Below are positions 17,916 through 26,268 of a DNA stretch of 64,000 nt, piece by piece. This DNA comes from Pseudomonas aylmerensis. Its GTDB lineage: Bacteria > Pseudomonadota > Gammaproteobacteria > Pseudomonadales > Pseudomonadaceae. The position numbers and the translations under genes are program-made. Where the stretch lies: contig NZ_MAUE01000045.1 in assembly GCF_001702265.1 (NCBI RefSeq), forward strand, positions 521,767 through 585,766, in the 5' to 3' direction. The notes beneath the pieces are model-generated. The model was not told the DNA's origin. It did not search any database and saw nothing but the letters and a program-made list of their open reading frames with translations. The number at the start of each line of letters is the position of its first letter. Within the stretch, counting starts at the first letter, position 1.

Positions 17916-19079
17916 TTAGAGTTTTAATGCTAATTGCAACATCCCTACCACATCCGGCCCATCCTCATTGATCCACGTCCCATAATGCTGACGGATCATG
18001 TTCCCATTGGTATGCCCCATCTGTTCCGCGATCCAGTCGATCGACGCTATCCCTGTGGTCAGCAACTGACTGGCGTACGTGTGCCGGCACTGGCCTGGCC
18101 CACGATAGCGAACCCCGGCCGCGAGCAAGTGAGCCTTGAAAAACCTATCTCTGACCACGAAGTCGCTGACGTGCGGCAAACCGCTTTTCGTATTCAAGAA
18201 GACAAAGTGCAGCTTGTGCTGTCGTACGGTCTTGTTGTCCCGCTCGACAATATCGACGGTTTCGGCCTTTCTTTTCCGATTCAGTGCGTCGATCTTCTGC
18301 AGCGCATCCCAGGCCGGAGCGAGTAGGCGGACCTTACGCGTTGAACGCCGGGTTTTCGTCACCCGGTAAGCCCCGCGCACCTTGGATCTGCGGAACGTCA
18401 CCGTGCCTTGCTCCAGGTCGACATCTTCCCAGGCCAGGGCGATGGTCTCGGAAACCCGGGGACCGGCCCATATCATGAACTGAACCATCAACAGCTCTTG
18501 TGTGCGGTTGGTGTGGGTTTCCAGGATCTGTTTGATTTCCGCCCTGGTGAACGGGTCGGGTGCTTCGGGATCTGGCAGTCGCACCATTAGACCCTCGGTC
18601 GGGTCGTGCGCCACTTTCATCCTAGTGCGATAGAGCCGGAACACTTGGCGGACGTTGCTGATGATGTCGCGGATGGTCTTGTTTTTTAGAGTTTTCGACA
18701 GGGTTACCTGTATCCACTCCTGCAGGTCGAGGTGATCGATATTGTGGATCTGTACCTTACCCCAGCGTGGCCGTACGTGAACCTCTGCCTTATTTGCGTA
18801 GCCCCGATAGCTCGACGCGGCCACGCTGTTGGCCTTGATCTTTAACCACAGGTCCAGGTAATGGCCGAATGTGTTTTCCACCAACTTGACCGAGTTGGGA
18901 AAGTGCCGTGCGTAATCGAAGGTGCCGGCCTGAATCTCGTATTCGATGATTTCAACCATGCGCTTAGCCTGGGCCACGTTGGCCGGTGTGTTACCGCCCG
19001 GGATCGCTTCCCGGCATTTCTCCCCGTTGTATTGAAAATAGATTCTCACGGATTTCCCGCGAGCTTCGACCCCACTCAT
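17916..19079 (-). CDS. Tyrosine-type site-specific integrase
   Basis: 387 residues. An N-terminal arm-binding domain (DUF3596-like, RIYFQYNGEKCREAIPGG) and SAM-like core-binding domain precede the catalytic domain. Box I Arg is R208 (GPRVSETIALAWEDVDL), box II is GQCRHTYAS with R332, then H356 in QMGHTN and nucleophile Y366 in IRQHYG. The first His of the usual HxxR is a Gly (G329), a variation seen in some phage integrases. It catalyses recombination at tRNA-Ser and lies next to attL as expected. Confidence 0.92.
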   Translation of the reverse strand: MSGVEARGKSVRIYFQYNGEKCREAIPGGNTPANVAQAKRMVEIIEYEIQAGTFDYARHFPNSVKLVENTFGHYLDLWLKIKANSVAASSYRGYANKAEVHVRPRWGKVQIHNIDHLDLQEWIQVTLSKTLKNKTIRDIISNVRQVFRLYRTRMKVAHDPTEGLMVRLPDPEAPDPFTRAEIKQILETHTNRTQELLMVQFMIWAGPRVSETIALAWEDVDLEQGTVTFRRSKVRGAYRVTKTRRSTRKVRLLAPAWDALQKIDALNRKRKAETVDIVERDNKTVRQHKLHFVFLNTKSGLPHVSDFVVRDRFFKAHLLAAGVRYRGPGQCRHTYASQLLTTGIASIDWIAEQMGHTNGNMIRQHYGTWINEDGPDVVGMLQLALKL

Positions 19080-19129
19080 GTAAACCCCTAACGCTGTGCT
19101 TGTGTATCGACAGTCTGACGATCGGAAAC

Positions 19130-19151
19130 AAAAAGGCCCGTTTCCGGGCCA
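19130..19151 (-). terminator. Terminator of leftward replication operon
   Basis: GGCCCG-TTTC-CGGGCC with an A-run on its left, giving a U-run on minus-strand RNA. It separates the replication operon from the integrase gene. Confidence 0.65.
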
Positions 19152-19185
19152 AGTATCTGGTAGCGCATCTTCTGGTGGACGCTGC

Positions 19186-19356
19186 TTACCGTTTAGGCTT
19201 GTGGCTACGTAGATGGGCGTTCTGCAGCTGGCGCAACCGGCTGCATTTCAAGTGATTGCCCTGGACGCGCCAATTGCCGCATTGGTCGCAAACACTGGTG
19301 TAGTCAATGTTCCATGGGAAGCGCCGTAATGGTGTCGCTGCAGGACTGTCAGACAT
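19186..19356 (-). CDS. Small cysteine-containing phage protein
   Basis: 56 residues beginning MSDSPAATPLRRFPWNIDY. A CDQCGNW motif plus a later Cys (HLKCSRL) suggests a small metal-binding finger. The basic C-terminus (HLRSHKPKR) would suit nucleic-acid contact. The start overlaps the end of the upstream gene (ATGTCTGA), pointing to translational coupling. It is the last gene of the leftward operon. Confidence 0.5.
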   Translation of the reverse strand: MSDSPAATPLRRFPWNIDYTSVCDQCGNWRVQGNHLKCSRLRQLQNAHLRSHKPKR

Positions 19357-19597
19357 TGCGCGCTTCACCCCGGGTTTCTGGGGTTGCGAGCAGTTGGGCA
19401 ACCACTGCCGCATCCGTTTCGCTCAGTTCACCAAGGGTGTTGGCCATCTGGCTGAGACTTTCGAGGCGGATTCGTGATTCGGGGGTTTTGTGTACCAGGT
19501 AACCAATGACGGCCGCGCCAATGATCGCGGTGGCCACCAGGTGGCGTGCCGGTGTGGTAGCCTTCGCGCCGCTGCTGCTTAGGTTCTGTGCTTGCAT
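19349..19597 (-). CDS. Small single-helix membrane phage protein
   Basis: 82 residues. A hydrophobic helix (HLVATAIIGAAVIGYLV, about residues 19-35) is followed by a charged helical tail ending GEARNV. The start at 19597 follows an AGAGGG ribosome site. Its stop overlaps the start of the next small gene. No known family was recognised; possible roles include superinfection exclusion, but that is a guess. Confidence 0.6.
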   Translation of the reverse strand: MQAQNLSSSGAKATTPARHLVATAIIGAAVIGYLVHKTPESRIRLESLSQMANTLGELSETDAAVVAQLLATPETRGEARNV

Positions 19598-19663
19598 GGT
19601 ATTGCCCTCTGTTGCGGTTAGGTGTCGGGGAGCTGCAACTCCTCGACACTGCTTCTTTTAAGG

Positions 19664-19957
19664 TCAGTCCTTACGGGCCAGGTGGATCACCAGGCCGTCA
19701 AGATCCGGCTCATGCTCAACGCATGACTGCCACTCCAACACCCTCAAAATCTGTTGCCTGCTGCAGTCGTCCACCAGGATTTCGCGCTGGCCACCGGCTG
19801 CCCGAACTTCCAGGATCTTCAACAAGCCATCCTCCCCATATGCACCGGCCTGGATGATCGGCGCGCTCTCGCCGGTAAATTCCAGGCGGTCCTGCACGGA
19901 CTGCAGCTTGCTTGTTTTGCCGTCGCCGGCATTGCCCATAAACACTTGGATCTGCAT
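19664..19957 (-). CDS. Mini P-loop NTPase
   Basis: 97 residues. Walker A GNAGDGKTS is at residues 8-16 and a Walker B-like REILVDD near residues 58-64. Such a short protein with both motifs is unusual and resembles the N-terminal half of a P-loop ATPase core. It lies 15 nt downstream of the primase/helicase gene in the same operon, so a role in replication, packaging control or host interference is possible. Family not recognised. Confidence 0.65.
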   Translation of the reverse strand: MQIQVFMGNAGDGKTSKLQSVQDRLEFTGESAPIIQAGAYGEDGLLKILEVRAAGGQREILVDDCSRQQILRVLEWQSCVEHEPDLDGLVIHLARKD

Positions 19958-19972
19958 CGGTCTTGATCTCCT

Positions 19973-22771
19973 TTACGCCTTGAATGTCCAGCACTTCACT
20001 GTGGTCGGCCGGGGTTGTGAGCACGGATTACGGCCGTTGAACGCAGCACGTACAGCGCTGTGTACGGCCTTGTTGCTGTCCAGAAACTTGCGGGAACGGG
20101 ACTCTTTGAGCAGGTCGCGCAACGTGGCTACGTCGGCCAGCTTCTGTTTGTGTTCGGCGGCGCGCTCGCAGAATTCGTTGAGGTTGATAGCGATCACGGT
20201 GGGGTCGCTGCTGTGGTCGACCACAGGGTCTTCGCTCAAGGATTCGAGGTAGTCGTAGACCTCCCAAAACTCGGCCACGGCCGCATGGTCGGAGCTGATC
20301 GACGCCTGGCGCTCGATGGCCATCCGCACGATCTGGCGCTGGGTGGCAGCGACCTGGGGGTCACTCAATTTCAGTACCAGGCGAATGCCGTCCAGCAGCG
20401 AGAGCATTTGCGCGTGGTTTTTGCTGATGCGCTCCACGCGTATGTAGCCGCGCAGGTCATAGCCGCAACTAGTGCAATTGCCCTGGTCGCTGGTATAGGC
20501 CGTGCTGCAGGCGAAGCAATGGGTGTGCAAACGGCGCAGCTTCGATTCGTGTTCGGGCATACGCTGGGCGAACAGCTCAAGCACCGCGGATTCCTTGCCC
20601 ACGGCCCGCAACAGGAAGTGGCTGAGGGTGCCGCCGTCCAGGGCGTTGAGTTGATCAGCAGCAGCACGGCTTTCCGGCGTGACGGTCGGGCGTACAAAGT
20701 GCAACTTCACAATCCGCGTCATGATTGCTTCATGGGCGACCACAGCCGCGTTCTGGCTGATCGCGATCGTTCCCCTGAATGGAGGCTCATACGTTTCGTT
20801 GCCGGCCGTCTTGACGCCTTTGGTGGCCAAGGTGCCGCCGCCGTAGAAGTCTTTCAGCTCGTCCCATTCGAAGGTTTTAGCGTGTGCCCGATCATCGCCG
20901 TGGCGATCCGCTTCCAGGAACACCACTGGCATGCCGGAGACCTGGCCCATCAGGCGAGAGCGCCCAGCTTTGGTGGATTTCATAGGGTCAAACCCTTCAT
21001 AGCCTTCGCGGCCGAGTAGCTTCCAAAGGACGTTCAAGAGGGTGGTTTTGCCGGCGCCGGCCTCGCCTGTGGCTTCCAGAAAAGGGAAGGACTGATAGCG
21101 GGCGCGGATCTGCTCGCAGAACAGCGAGCCAAAGAAGAACACCAGCGCGACGAAGCCCTGGGCGCCGAAGCATGTCCACAGCAACTGCACCCACTTCTCG
21201 TCAAAGCCCTTTGCTTCGCGCTGCAGCTTGATAGGGACGCCTTTCTGCAGGGTCTTCAGGCGCAGCTTTCCGAACTCGAAATAGTCTTCGCTGTTGACCT
21301 TGTAGGTGGTGCCGTCCTTGATCGCGATGTCACCGTAGACGTAGCAGGCGTATTCCTTGCTGTAGCCTACGTAGTCGATCGTTGAGACGGTTTTGATGCC
21401 GAACAGTTGGTCCTTCATGAGCTTGTCGAGCTGCTGGCCACTGCCTGTGAACATGGCACCTGCCGCCATGCCGAGCAGTCGCTTTTTGAACTCGCTCGCG
21501 GCCGACAACTGGCCGCTGGTGAAGGTGTTTTTCACACTTTCGGAATCGTGGGGGAAGTCCACACGCATGTAGTACCAGGACTCGTCTGTTACCTCGTTTC
21601 GCTGGAAATACAGCGCCTGGGGGTAGCAGTTGGCGATCTCCACGACACTGCCGGACTGCTGCAGCGCTTTTTCTCGTTGTTGCGCCTGGTTCAGCAACTG
21701 GTCGTCGTGATTCTCGCTGTCCTCGATGTCGGACATGGCTCGGTTGAATTTCTCCATGTCCAACTTGAACCAGTACAGGCGGCTCCCGAAGCCCAGGTGA
21801 AATTCCCCGCGCTTGCTCCAGTCGTACATGAGCAAAGCCTTTTCCGCCGCGCTCTCGGCCAGCAGCAGGGCGCCCTGGTGGCGGGCCTGCTTGAGGTCGG
21901 TCGCGATCTGTTCGGCGCGTTTGGTTTCGTCCTTGATGAAGCTCCAGCGCTGATGAAGGTCGTTCCAATCTGACTTGCGACCGTCGCGTTGCGGGATCTG
22001 CGCTGACTCGCAGACGAAGCCCAGGGCGCGTGCTTCGCGGACCCAGCGCCGGGTGTAGGCGTTTGCGCTCGGTTCGTTGTCCAGAGCCCAAACCAGTTTG
22101 GGCAGCTTCCCGCCTTCCTGGGTTTTAATCAGTGCCTTGAGCGAGTCCCCAGGGAATGCGTTGGAGGACATTGCAGACACGGCCACGATGTCGTTGTGCA
22201 CCAGGGCGATGGCGTCGAAGATCCCTTCGACAATCCAGATCTCCTTGGCTTCCAGCAGGTCGACGCAGGGCGGGCACCACCAGACGCCGCGATAGCTGTC
22301 CTTGGATTTGAAGCGGGCCTTCATCTTGCCGAAGCGGTGCGGCTGATCGATCAGGCGTTCCCACCAGCCACCTTTATCGAGGGCGAACCGCACAGTGGCG
22401 CTGCCGGCGTTGTGTTCAACGGAATAGAACGTTTCCTGGGTGAACCATCCCTGGATCAGCTCAAACCGAAAGCCTCGGGCGAACTCCAGATAAGCGCGTG
22501 CGGTGGCGTTGGGATGTTGGTCTGTCGCCGGTGCACGTTTGCTCCAATCTTCAAACAGATCGTCGTACAGCTCTTTCACGTGCAGGGTGTGGCCACACTT
22601 TTCAGGGCGACCACAAATCACCATCCATGGCGTGTCAAAACGGGAGTACAGCTCTTTCTTTTTGCACTTCGGGCAGGTGCCTCCGCGCATGTAATCGGTG
22701 CCCGTGCGGTGCTTTAGCCCGAAGTCGGACTGGAGGCGTTGCAACACCTCGTGGCGAAGATCTTCTTTCAT
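19973..22771 (-). CDS. Phage primase/helicase (zinc finger, TOPRIM, P-loop)
   Basis: 932 residues. A zinc-binding region (Cys33, Cys36, Cys53, Cys59) is followed by a TOPRIM-like block (EIWIVEGIFDAIALVH, then LVWALDNEPSA) and a P-loop helicase domain with Walker A GEAGAGKT at 569-576. A second cysteine cluster lies nearer the C-terminus (CFACSTAYTSDQGNCTSCGY). The layout is like P4-alpha or plasmid-type primase-helicases: it would recognise an origin, unwind it and prime synthesis. No P2-type rolling-circle gpA is present in the prophage, so this is the probable replication initiator. Confidence 0.82.
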   Translation of the reverse strand: MKEDLRHEVLQRLQSDFGLKHRTGTDYMRGGTCPKCKKKELYSRFDTPWMVICGRPEKCGHTLHVKELYDDLFEDWSKRAPATDQHPNATARAYLEFARGFRFELIQGWFTQETFYSVEHNAGSATVRFALDKGGWWERLIDQPHRFGKMKARFKSKDSYRGVWWCPPCVDLLEAKEIWIVEGIFDAIALVHNDIVAVSAMSSNAFPGDSLKALIKTQEGGKLPKLVWALDNEPSANAYTRRWVREARALGFVCESAQIPQRDGRKSDWNDLHQRWSFIKDETKRAEQIATDLKQARHQGALLLAESAAEKALLMYDWSKRGEFHLGFGSRLYWFKLDMEKFNRAMSDIEDSENHDDQLLNQAQQREKALQQSGSVVEIANCYPQALYFQRNEVTDESWYYMRVDFPHDSESVKNTFTSGQLSAASEFKKRLLGMAAGAMFTGSGQQLDKLMKDQLFGIKTVSTIDYVGYSKEYACYVYGDIAIKDGTTYKVNSEDYFEFGKLRLKTLQKGVPIKLQREAKGFDEKWVQLLWTCFGAQGFVALVFFFGSLFCEQIRARYQSFPFLEATGEAGAGKTTLLNVLWKLLGREGYEGFDPMKSTKAGRSRLMGQVSGMPVVFLEADRHGDDRAHAKTFEWDELKDFYGGGTLATKGVKTAGNETYEPPFRGTIAISQNAAVVAHEAIMTRIVKLHFVRPTVTPESRAAADQLNALDGGTLSHFLLRAVGKESAVLELFAQRMPEHESKLRRLHTHCFACSTAYTSDQGNCTSCGYDLRGYIRVERISKNHAQMLSLLDGIRLVLKLSDPQVAATQRQIVRMAIERQASISSDHAAVAEFWEVYDYLESLSEDPVVDHSSDPTVIAINLNEFCERAAEHKQKLADVATLRDLLKESRSRKFLDSNKAVHSAVRAAFNGRNPCSQPRPTTVKCWTFKA

Positions 22772-22775
22772 GGGG

Positions 22776-23009
22776 TTACTTCACTGCTTTGAGGCTGTGG
22801 GACAGGGCTGCCATAAGGCGTTTTTGCGCAGCCATTACCGGGACGTGGGCGAGGATTGCGCCGTGGCGCAGACCGTCCGCAACAAAGCGGAACTGGTCGT
22901 CATACCAGTGCTCGTTGAGGCTCAAGCGATACTGTTCGCGCAGGTTGGCCAGCAACGCTTCGGCCTCGGCCGGTGGCAGTTGGGTGGTGACAATTACGGC
23001 GTTTGTCAT
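22776..23009 (-). CDS. Small hypothetical phage protein
   Basis: 77 residues, starting MTNAVIVTTQLPPAEAEALL at 23009; the frame extends upstream but this start best fits the helical protein. It is predicted soluble and alpha-helical with no recognised motif. It is separated by 4 nt from the primase start, so co-translation is likely. Confidence 0.6.
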   Translation of the reverse strand: MTNAVIVTTQLPPAEAEALLANLREQYRLSLNEHWYDDQFRFVADGLRHGAILAHVPVMAAQKRLMAALSHSLKAVK

Positions 23010-23083
23010 CGTTAAACCTCGATTTCGGGCGCAGCTCACCCAAACCCACGGGACGTGGGGCCTGCGATTGGTTGGATTGGGTG

Positions 23084-23449
23084 TTACGAGTTGGCGGAGC
23101 GTAAACGCACGTTGTCAGGGGCGTTCAGGATGCGTTCATAGATGAGGCTGACGGGTACGGACCAGCAAAATCCTTTGATTGGATCCTTGATCACCACAAC
23201 GGTGTTGCTGCTGTAATCCAGATCGAGGCGCTGTCGGGAGGCGATTTCCCCCAACTTGATATGGGCAAGGGAGACCAGTTTGATTGCAACCGATTCCGTC
23301 ACGTCGAGGCTGGTAACCAGGTGTTGAATGGTTCTGTTGAGAAGCGTCGACAGGTCGCCCAGGTGTTCGGCTTGATGGCGCTCAAGGAATGCCAGTGCGG
23401 CGTTCTGCATACATTCCTGATAGTCCAGGGTGTTGGTTTGAGCATTCAT
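23084..23449 (-). CDS. Hypothetical phage early protein
   Basis: 121 residues, mostly helical at the N-terminus (ALAFLERHQAEHLGDLSTLL), with a beta-rich end (NTVVVIKDPIKGFCWSVPV). Its ATG overlaps the stop of the YmfL-like gene (ATGA), so it is coupled to that regulator. No family recognised. Confidence 0.6.
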   Translation of the reverse strand: MNAQTNTLDYQECMQNAALAFLERHQAEHLGDLSTLLNRTIQHLVTSLDVTESVAIKLVSLAHIKLGEIASRQRLDLDYSSNTVVVIKDPIKGFCWSVPVSLIYERILNAPDNVRLRSANS

Positions 23450-23955
23450 TTTGCTTTCCCAGATTTGGCACGGTACAGATCGATTGCGGCATAGACTTCG
23501 GCAGTCCGTGCAGCCATGTGCAAGGTGTGGGCGTTCTGTATCAGCTCCGCCTCTGCGTCGGTGATGACACCGTCATCAAGAGCCTGGGCAATGGCTTGAT
23601 CGACCGTCCCCTGCTTGGCTGAACTCTGCATAGCCCGCGCATACATCTCCACGTTGTCCAGGTTTTCGGGGTGGGTCACGGGCACGAACATGCCGCCGTA
23701 CATCGCCGCCACGTAGTTGGGAAAGTGTTGGGTACCGGTGACTTGCTCCAGCAGGAAGATCTGCGTATCCGTCAAAGGACGGCAGTTGTTGTTCTCGTAG
23801 GCGTGGTTATCAAACTTCTTAAGTGGCAATCCGATCCGGGCAGCAGCGCATTCGCGGCCACCTGCGAAGGTGCAGATAATTGCACTGACAACTTCGCGAC
23901 GTGTTTTTAGAACTTGGCTTTCCATCTTCTGCTGTTCCCTCAGTGCACTGGCCAT
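23446..23955 (-). CDS. YmfL-like phage regulatory protein (CII-like position)
   Basis: 169 residues. The segment KKFDNHAYENNNCRPLTDTQ, then IFLLEQVTG and AAMYGGMFVPV, matches the YmfL family of putative prophage regulators. A DNA-binding N-terminal half (EVVSAIICTFAGGRECAAAR) is plausible. Its ATG overlaps the stop of the Cro-like gene (TAATG), making it the second gene of the early transcript, the position of CII in lambdoid phages. Regulation of the lysogeny decision is inferred. Confidence 0.75.
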   Translation of the reverse strand: MASALREQQKMESQVLKTRREVVSAIICTFAGGRECAAARIGLPLKKFDNHAYENNNCRPLTDTQIFLLEQVTGTQHFPNYVAAMYGGMFVPVTHPENLDNVEMYARAMQSSAKQGTVDQAIAQALDDGVITDAEAELIQNAHTLHMAARTAEVYAAIDLYRAKSGKAK

Positions 23956-24167
23956 TACTGTGCGATTACGCCGTCTTTGATGCCGAGCAGTACGGCGGCG
24001 CGATGGGCCTCCCCACGGCGACACTGGCTTTGGCCATTCAGTACCGCATAGACGGTGCTGGGGTTGAGGTTATGTAGAGCAGCAAAATTTTTCGCGGTCT
24101 GACCACGCTTCTCCAAGGACGCACGCGCTTGCTGGCGCGCTTGCTCGGTGACGGTTGAGTTGGGCAT
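23955..24167 (-). CDS. Cro-like HTH protein
   Basis: 70 residues starting MPNSTVTEQARQQARASLEK. The core GQTAKNFAALHNLNPSTVYAVLNGQ is a Cro/C1-type helix-turn-helix. It is the first gene of the leftward early operon, divergent from the CI-like repressor. It should bind the operators between them (24168-24251). The long frame extending upstream to 24905 is spurious because it crosses the repressor gene. Confidence 0.75.
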   Translation of the reverse strand: MPNSTVTEQARQQARASLEKRGQTAKNFAALHNLNPSTVYAVLNGQSQCRRGEAHRAAVLLGIKDGVIAQ

Positions 24168-24251
24168 AGTGCAATTCCTTGCGTTTTCGTGTGATGACAA
24201 GCGCAGGATGTGGCAAAAAACTGCCATTGTAAATATGCGGATGGAAAAATA
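24168..24251. promoter_or_regulatory. Lysogeny switch intergenic region
   Basis: 84 bp between the divergent Cro-like and CI-like starts. A perfect inverted repeat TGGCA-AAAAAC-TGCCA spans 24211-24226 and is the best operator candidate. AT-rich segments on both sides could hold the two promoters. Confidence 0.5.
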
Positions 24252-24602
24252 TTGACTCTCTCTGAAGAGATTGGCGCAAGGCTGCGCCAACAACGTGCCC
24301 AGGCTGGGCTGACACAAGATCAAATTGCGGAGCAGCTTGGCGTCTCGAAACGAACTCAAGGAAATTACGAGTCCGGTTCCAGCGATGCCCCAGCTTCCTA
24401 CCTGAGCATGGCTGCAAGCGTGCTGGGTTTTGACGTGCTTTACATCGTGAGCGGAACACGCACCACGTTGAAGGCCGATGCTTTGTCGGAGGTTGAGGAC
24501 AGCATTGTTCAGCAGTACCGCAGTATCCCTCCAGACGATCAACGAGCCATTCGGCGATTTGTAAAAGCCATGGCGGATGAGGCGGTGAAAGGGTCGTCTT
24601 GA
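24252..24602 (+). CDS. CI-like XRE repressor
   Basis: 116 residues from a TTG start (LTLSEEIGARLRQQRAQAGL), preceded by GGAAA. The HTH (TQDQIAEQLGVSKRTQGNYE) occupies residues 18-40. The C-terminal part (SIPPDDQRAIRRFVKAMAD) is the short helical dimerisation tail of small repressors and lacks a LexA-type peptidase domain. Induction would therefore not depend on RecA-mediated self-cleavage. The upstream in-frame GTG at 24210 lies in the operator region and is less likely. Confidence 0.82.
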   Translation: MTLSEEIGARLRQQRAQAGLTQDQIAEQLGVSKRTQGNYESGSSDAPASYLSMAASVLGFDVLYIVSGTRTTLKADALSEVEDSIVQQYRSIPPDDQRAIRRFVKAMADEAVKGSS

Positions 24603-24677
24603 ATACGCTCTTTCAGCCATACGTTTGGTTCGCCCCCATATCAATGCATCAGCAATGCATTTTATGGAGTGGTAAGC

Positions 24678-24863
24678 ATGTTGGATCGCACAAACGCCGA
24701 AGCCGGTTACGTTGAAATTGCAGCTTCTGCGTGTCATGAGCTTTCGCATATCGAACGTCGCCTGATCGGCTTCTATCGCCAGTTGAGCCCTCGTGACCAG
24801 GAACAATTGCGCCGGCTGACCGAAGCGCTGATAAGCAACCCGGACCAGTCCGACGACGATTGA
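24678..24863 (+). CDS. Small hypothetical protein after the repressor
   Basis: 61 residues starting MLDRTNAEAGYVEIAASA, with a TGGAG ribosome site at 24665-24669. Its C-terminal IGFYRQLSPRDQEQLRRLTEAL resembles the helical tail of the CI-like protein just upstream. It may be a regulatory partner or a diverged tail duplicate. Same strand as the repressor and 75 bp behind it. Confidence 0.6.
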   Translation: MLDRTNAEAGYVEIAASACHELSHIERRLIGFYRQLSPRDQEQLRRLTEALISNPDQSDDD

Positions 24864-24901
24864 TTTCTCGGCCGCCGGCATAGTGTTGTCGGCGGTTTGC
24901 A

Positions 24902-25159
24902 TCATGCGACTGCCTGCGATCCAAGCTTTTCAAACAGCTCCCGCTGTTGTGCCCTGGGCATGTCTCGAAGCCGATCAATCAGCAGCCTGTCGAACGTCTG
25001 TGCTGACGGGCTGAGCGTGTGTGAGAACGTGAGATTTGCCACCCAGCTGTGCCCACACTTTGCGTCGAGGCACTGGCAATAGAGTTTCGCGAAATCGGCA
25101 GATAGCACCTCACGTGATGCAATTCGGCCTTTGTGTCCGCATTTACAAGTAACTCTCAT
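24902..25159 (-). CDS. Ogr/Delta-type zinc-finger late activator
   Basis: 85 residues. The pattern MRVTCKCGHKG, then LYCQCLDAKCGHSWVANL, gives the four-cysteine zinc site of P2 Ogr, phage P4 Delta and relatives. The C-terminal FDRLLIDRLRDMP is helical. Ogr proteins activate P2-like late promoters through RNA polymerase alpha. It lies directly before the portal gene, whereas in P2 ogr is next to gene D, so its placement differs from P2. Confidence 0.88.
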   Translation of the reverse strand: MRVTCKCGHKGRIASREVLSADFAKLYCQCLDAKCGHSWVANLTFSHTLSPSAQTFDRLLIDRLRDMPRAQQRELFEKLGSQAVA

Positions 25160-25233
25160 GTTCCCTCCCCAGGGTGCAGCAAATTGCCATTATGTTCGCA
25201 TGTGGTGCAGTATTTTTCTCTATTTTTGAAATG

Positions 25234-26268
25234 TCAGTTAGCGCTTGCCGCTGCTAAGGTTGGCTCTCTCCAGTTGATGCGCCTGTCTCTCCGAAGGGCG
25301 TCATTCACCTGGTTGAACAACTGGCAAATCGGCCTGATCTCGTTGCTGGTGTACACGCGATCGATCTTCTCGATGTCGCCAAACCCCCCGTTGTTTTCCG
25401 GGATTATCCCGGCCAGGGCAGGGTTCATCCGCCAGGCGGCGATCACATCGTTGCGCGTGATGTTCTTCACCTTCTCCAGCTCGTCCTTGGCCTGAAAATC
25501 CCCCACGGGGATGATCTGGATCGCGTTTTCCTTGCCGTTGGGAATGTTGACGAACATCGAGCGGAAGTTGCCCACGCCCTTGCTGGCGCTGATTTGGGCA
25601 CGCAGGTTGTCTTCGTCCTCCTCGGTCAGGTCCGGGTCGTTGGTGTAGAAGATGTAACCCGCGTGTGCACCGTTGCTGTAGTAGCGCCGGCGGAACAGGG
25701 TCGCCGCTTCGTTGAGCAGTAGTGCCTGCAGTCCGCCCAGGTAGTCGGGCACGCCGTAGATGTTCTGTTCCACGTCGTAGTCCAGGACGTGTTCGATTTC
25801 GCCCTGGTCGAAGTCCATGTACTTGCTGTCGGGCAACAGCATCCTGAATCCGCCGTCGACCTTCACGCGCATGTTGATCGCAGGCAGGTGCTGCATCTCC
25901 AGCACTTCGCCGAAGGCGTTGGTGTCGCGGTAGAAATACGCCTCGCCAAATACCATGTAGTCCAGGCTCGCCCGGCCCATGGTCTGCGTGCTGCAGCCTT
26001 CGGACGGGATGAATTCACGCAGCAGCAAGTTGCGCTTGAACTTCGGAATGGCGCCATGGTGCGCGTTGGCGCGTAGCAGCTTTGCCAGGCCCGCCCGCGA
26101 CACTGGCGGCTTGTAGATCTCGCCGTCGTCGCTGAGAAACACCCCCAGGTACTCGCCGATGTTGCCGGACAGCACCTGTTCGGGTTCCCCGAAGGTGAAC
26201 GCTCGCATGGGCTGCGGTTGTCGCGCTTGTTGGCTGATTGGGGGCTTTTTGTGTCGTGGCTTGGGCAT
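25234..26268 (-). CDS. Phage portal protein (P2 gpQ type)
   Basis: 344 residues from the ATG at 26268 (MPKPRHKKPPISQQARQPQP). The segments AFTFGEPEQVL, IYKPPVSRAGLAKLLRANAHH and LGGLQALLLNEAATLFRRRY are typical of the gpQ/PBSX portal family. The dodecameric portal is the head vertex through which DNA is packaged. The terminase reading frame overlaps its first 254 nt. Confidence 0.9.
   Translation of the reverse strand: MPKPRHKKPPISQQARQPQPMRAFTFGEPEQVLSGNIGEYLGVFLSDDGEIYKPPVSRAGLAKLLRANAHHGAIPKFKRNLLLREFIPSEGCSTQTMGRASLDYMVFGEAYFYRDTNAFGEVLEMQHLPAINMRVKVDGGFRMLLPDSKYMDFDQGEIEHVLDYDVEQNIYGVPDYLGGLQALLLNEAATLFRRRYYSNGAHAGYIFYTNDPDLTEEDEDNLRAQISASKGVGNFRSMFVNIPNGKENAIQIIPVGDFQAKDELEKVKNITRNDVIAAWRMNPALAGIIPENNGGFGDIEKIDRVYTSNEIRPICQLFNQVNDALRRDRRINWREPTLAAASAN

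Noticed and set aside
23955..24905. 316-residue minus-strand frame over the immunity region
   Set aside because: Only the last 70 codons (Cro-like) look real; the rest runs antisense through the CI-like repressor and a small gene.
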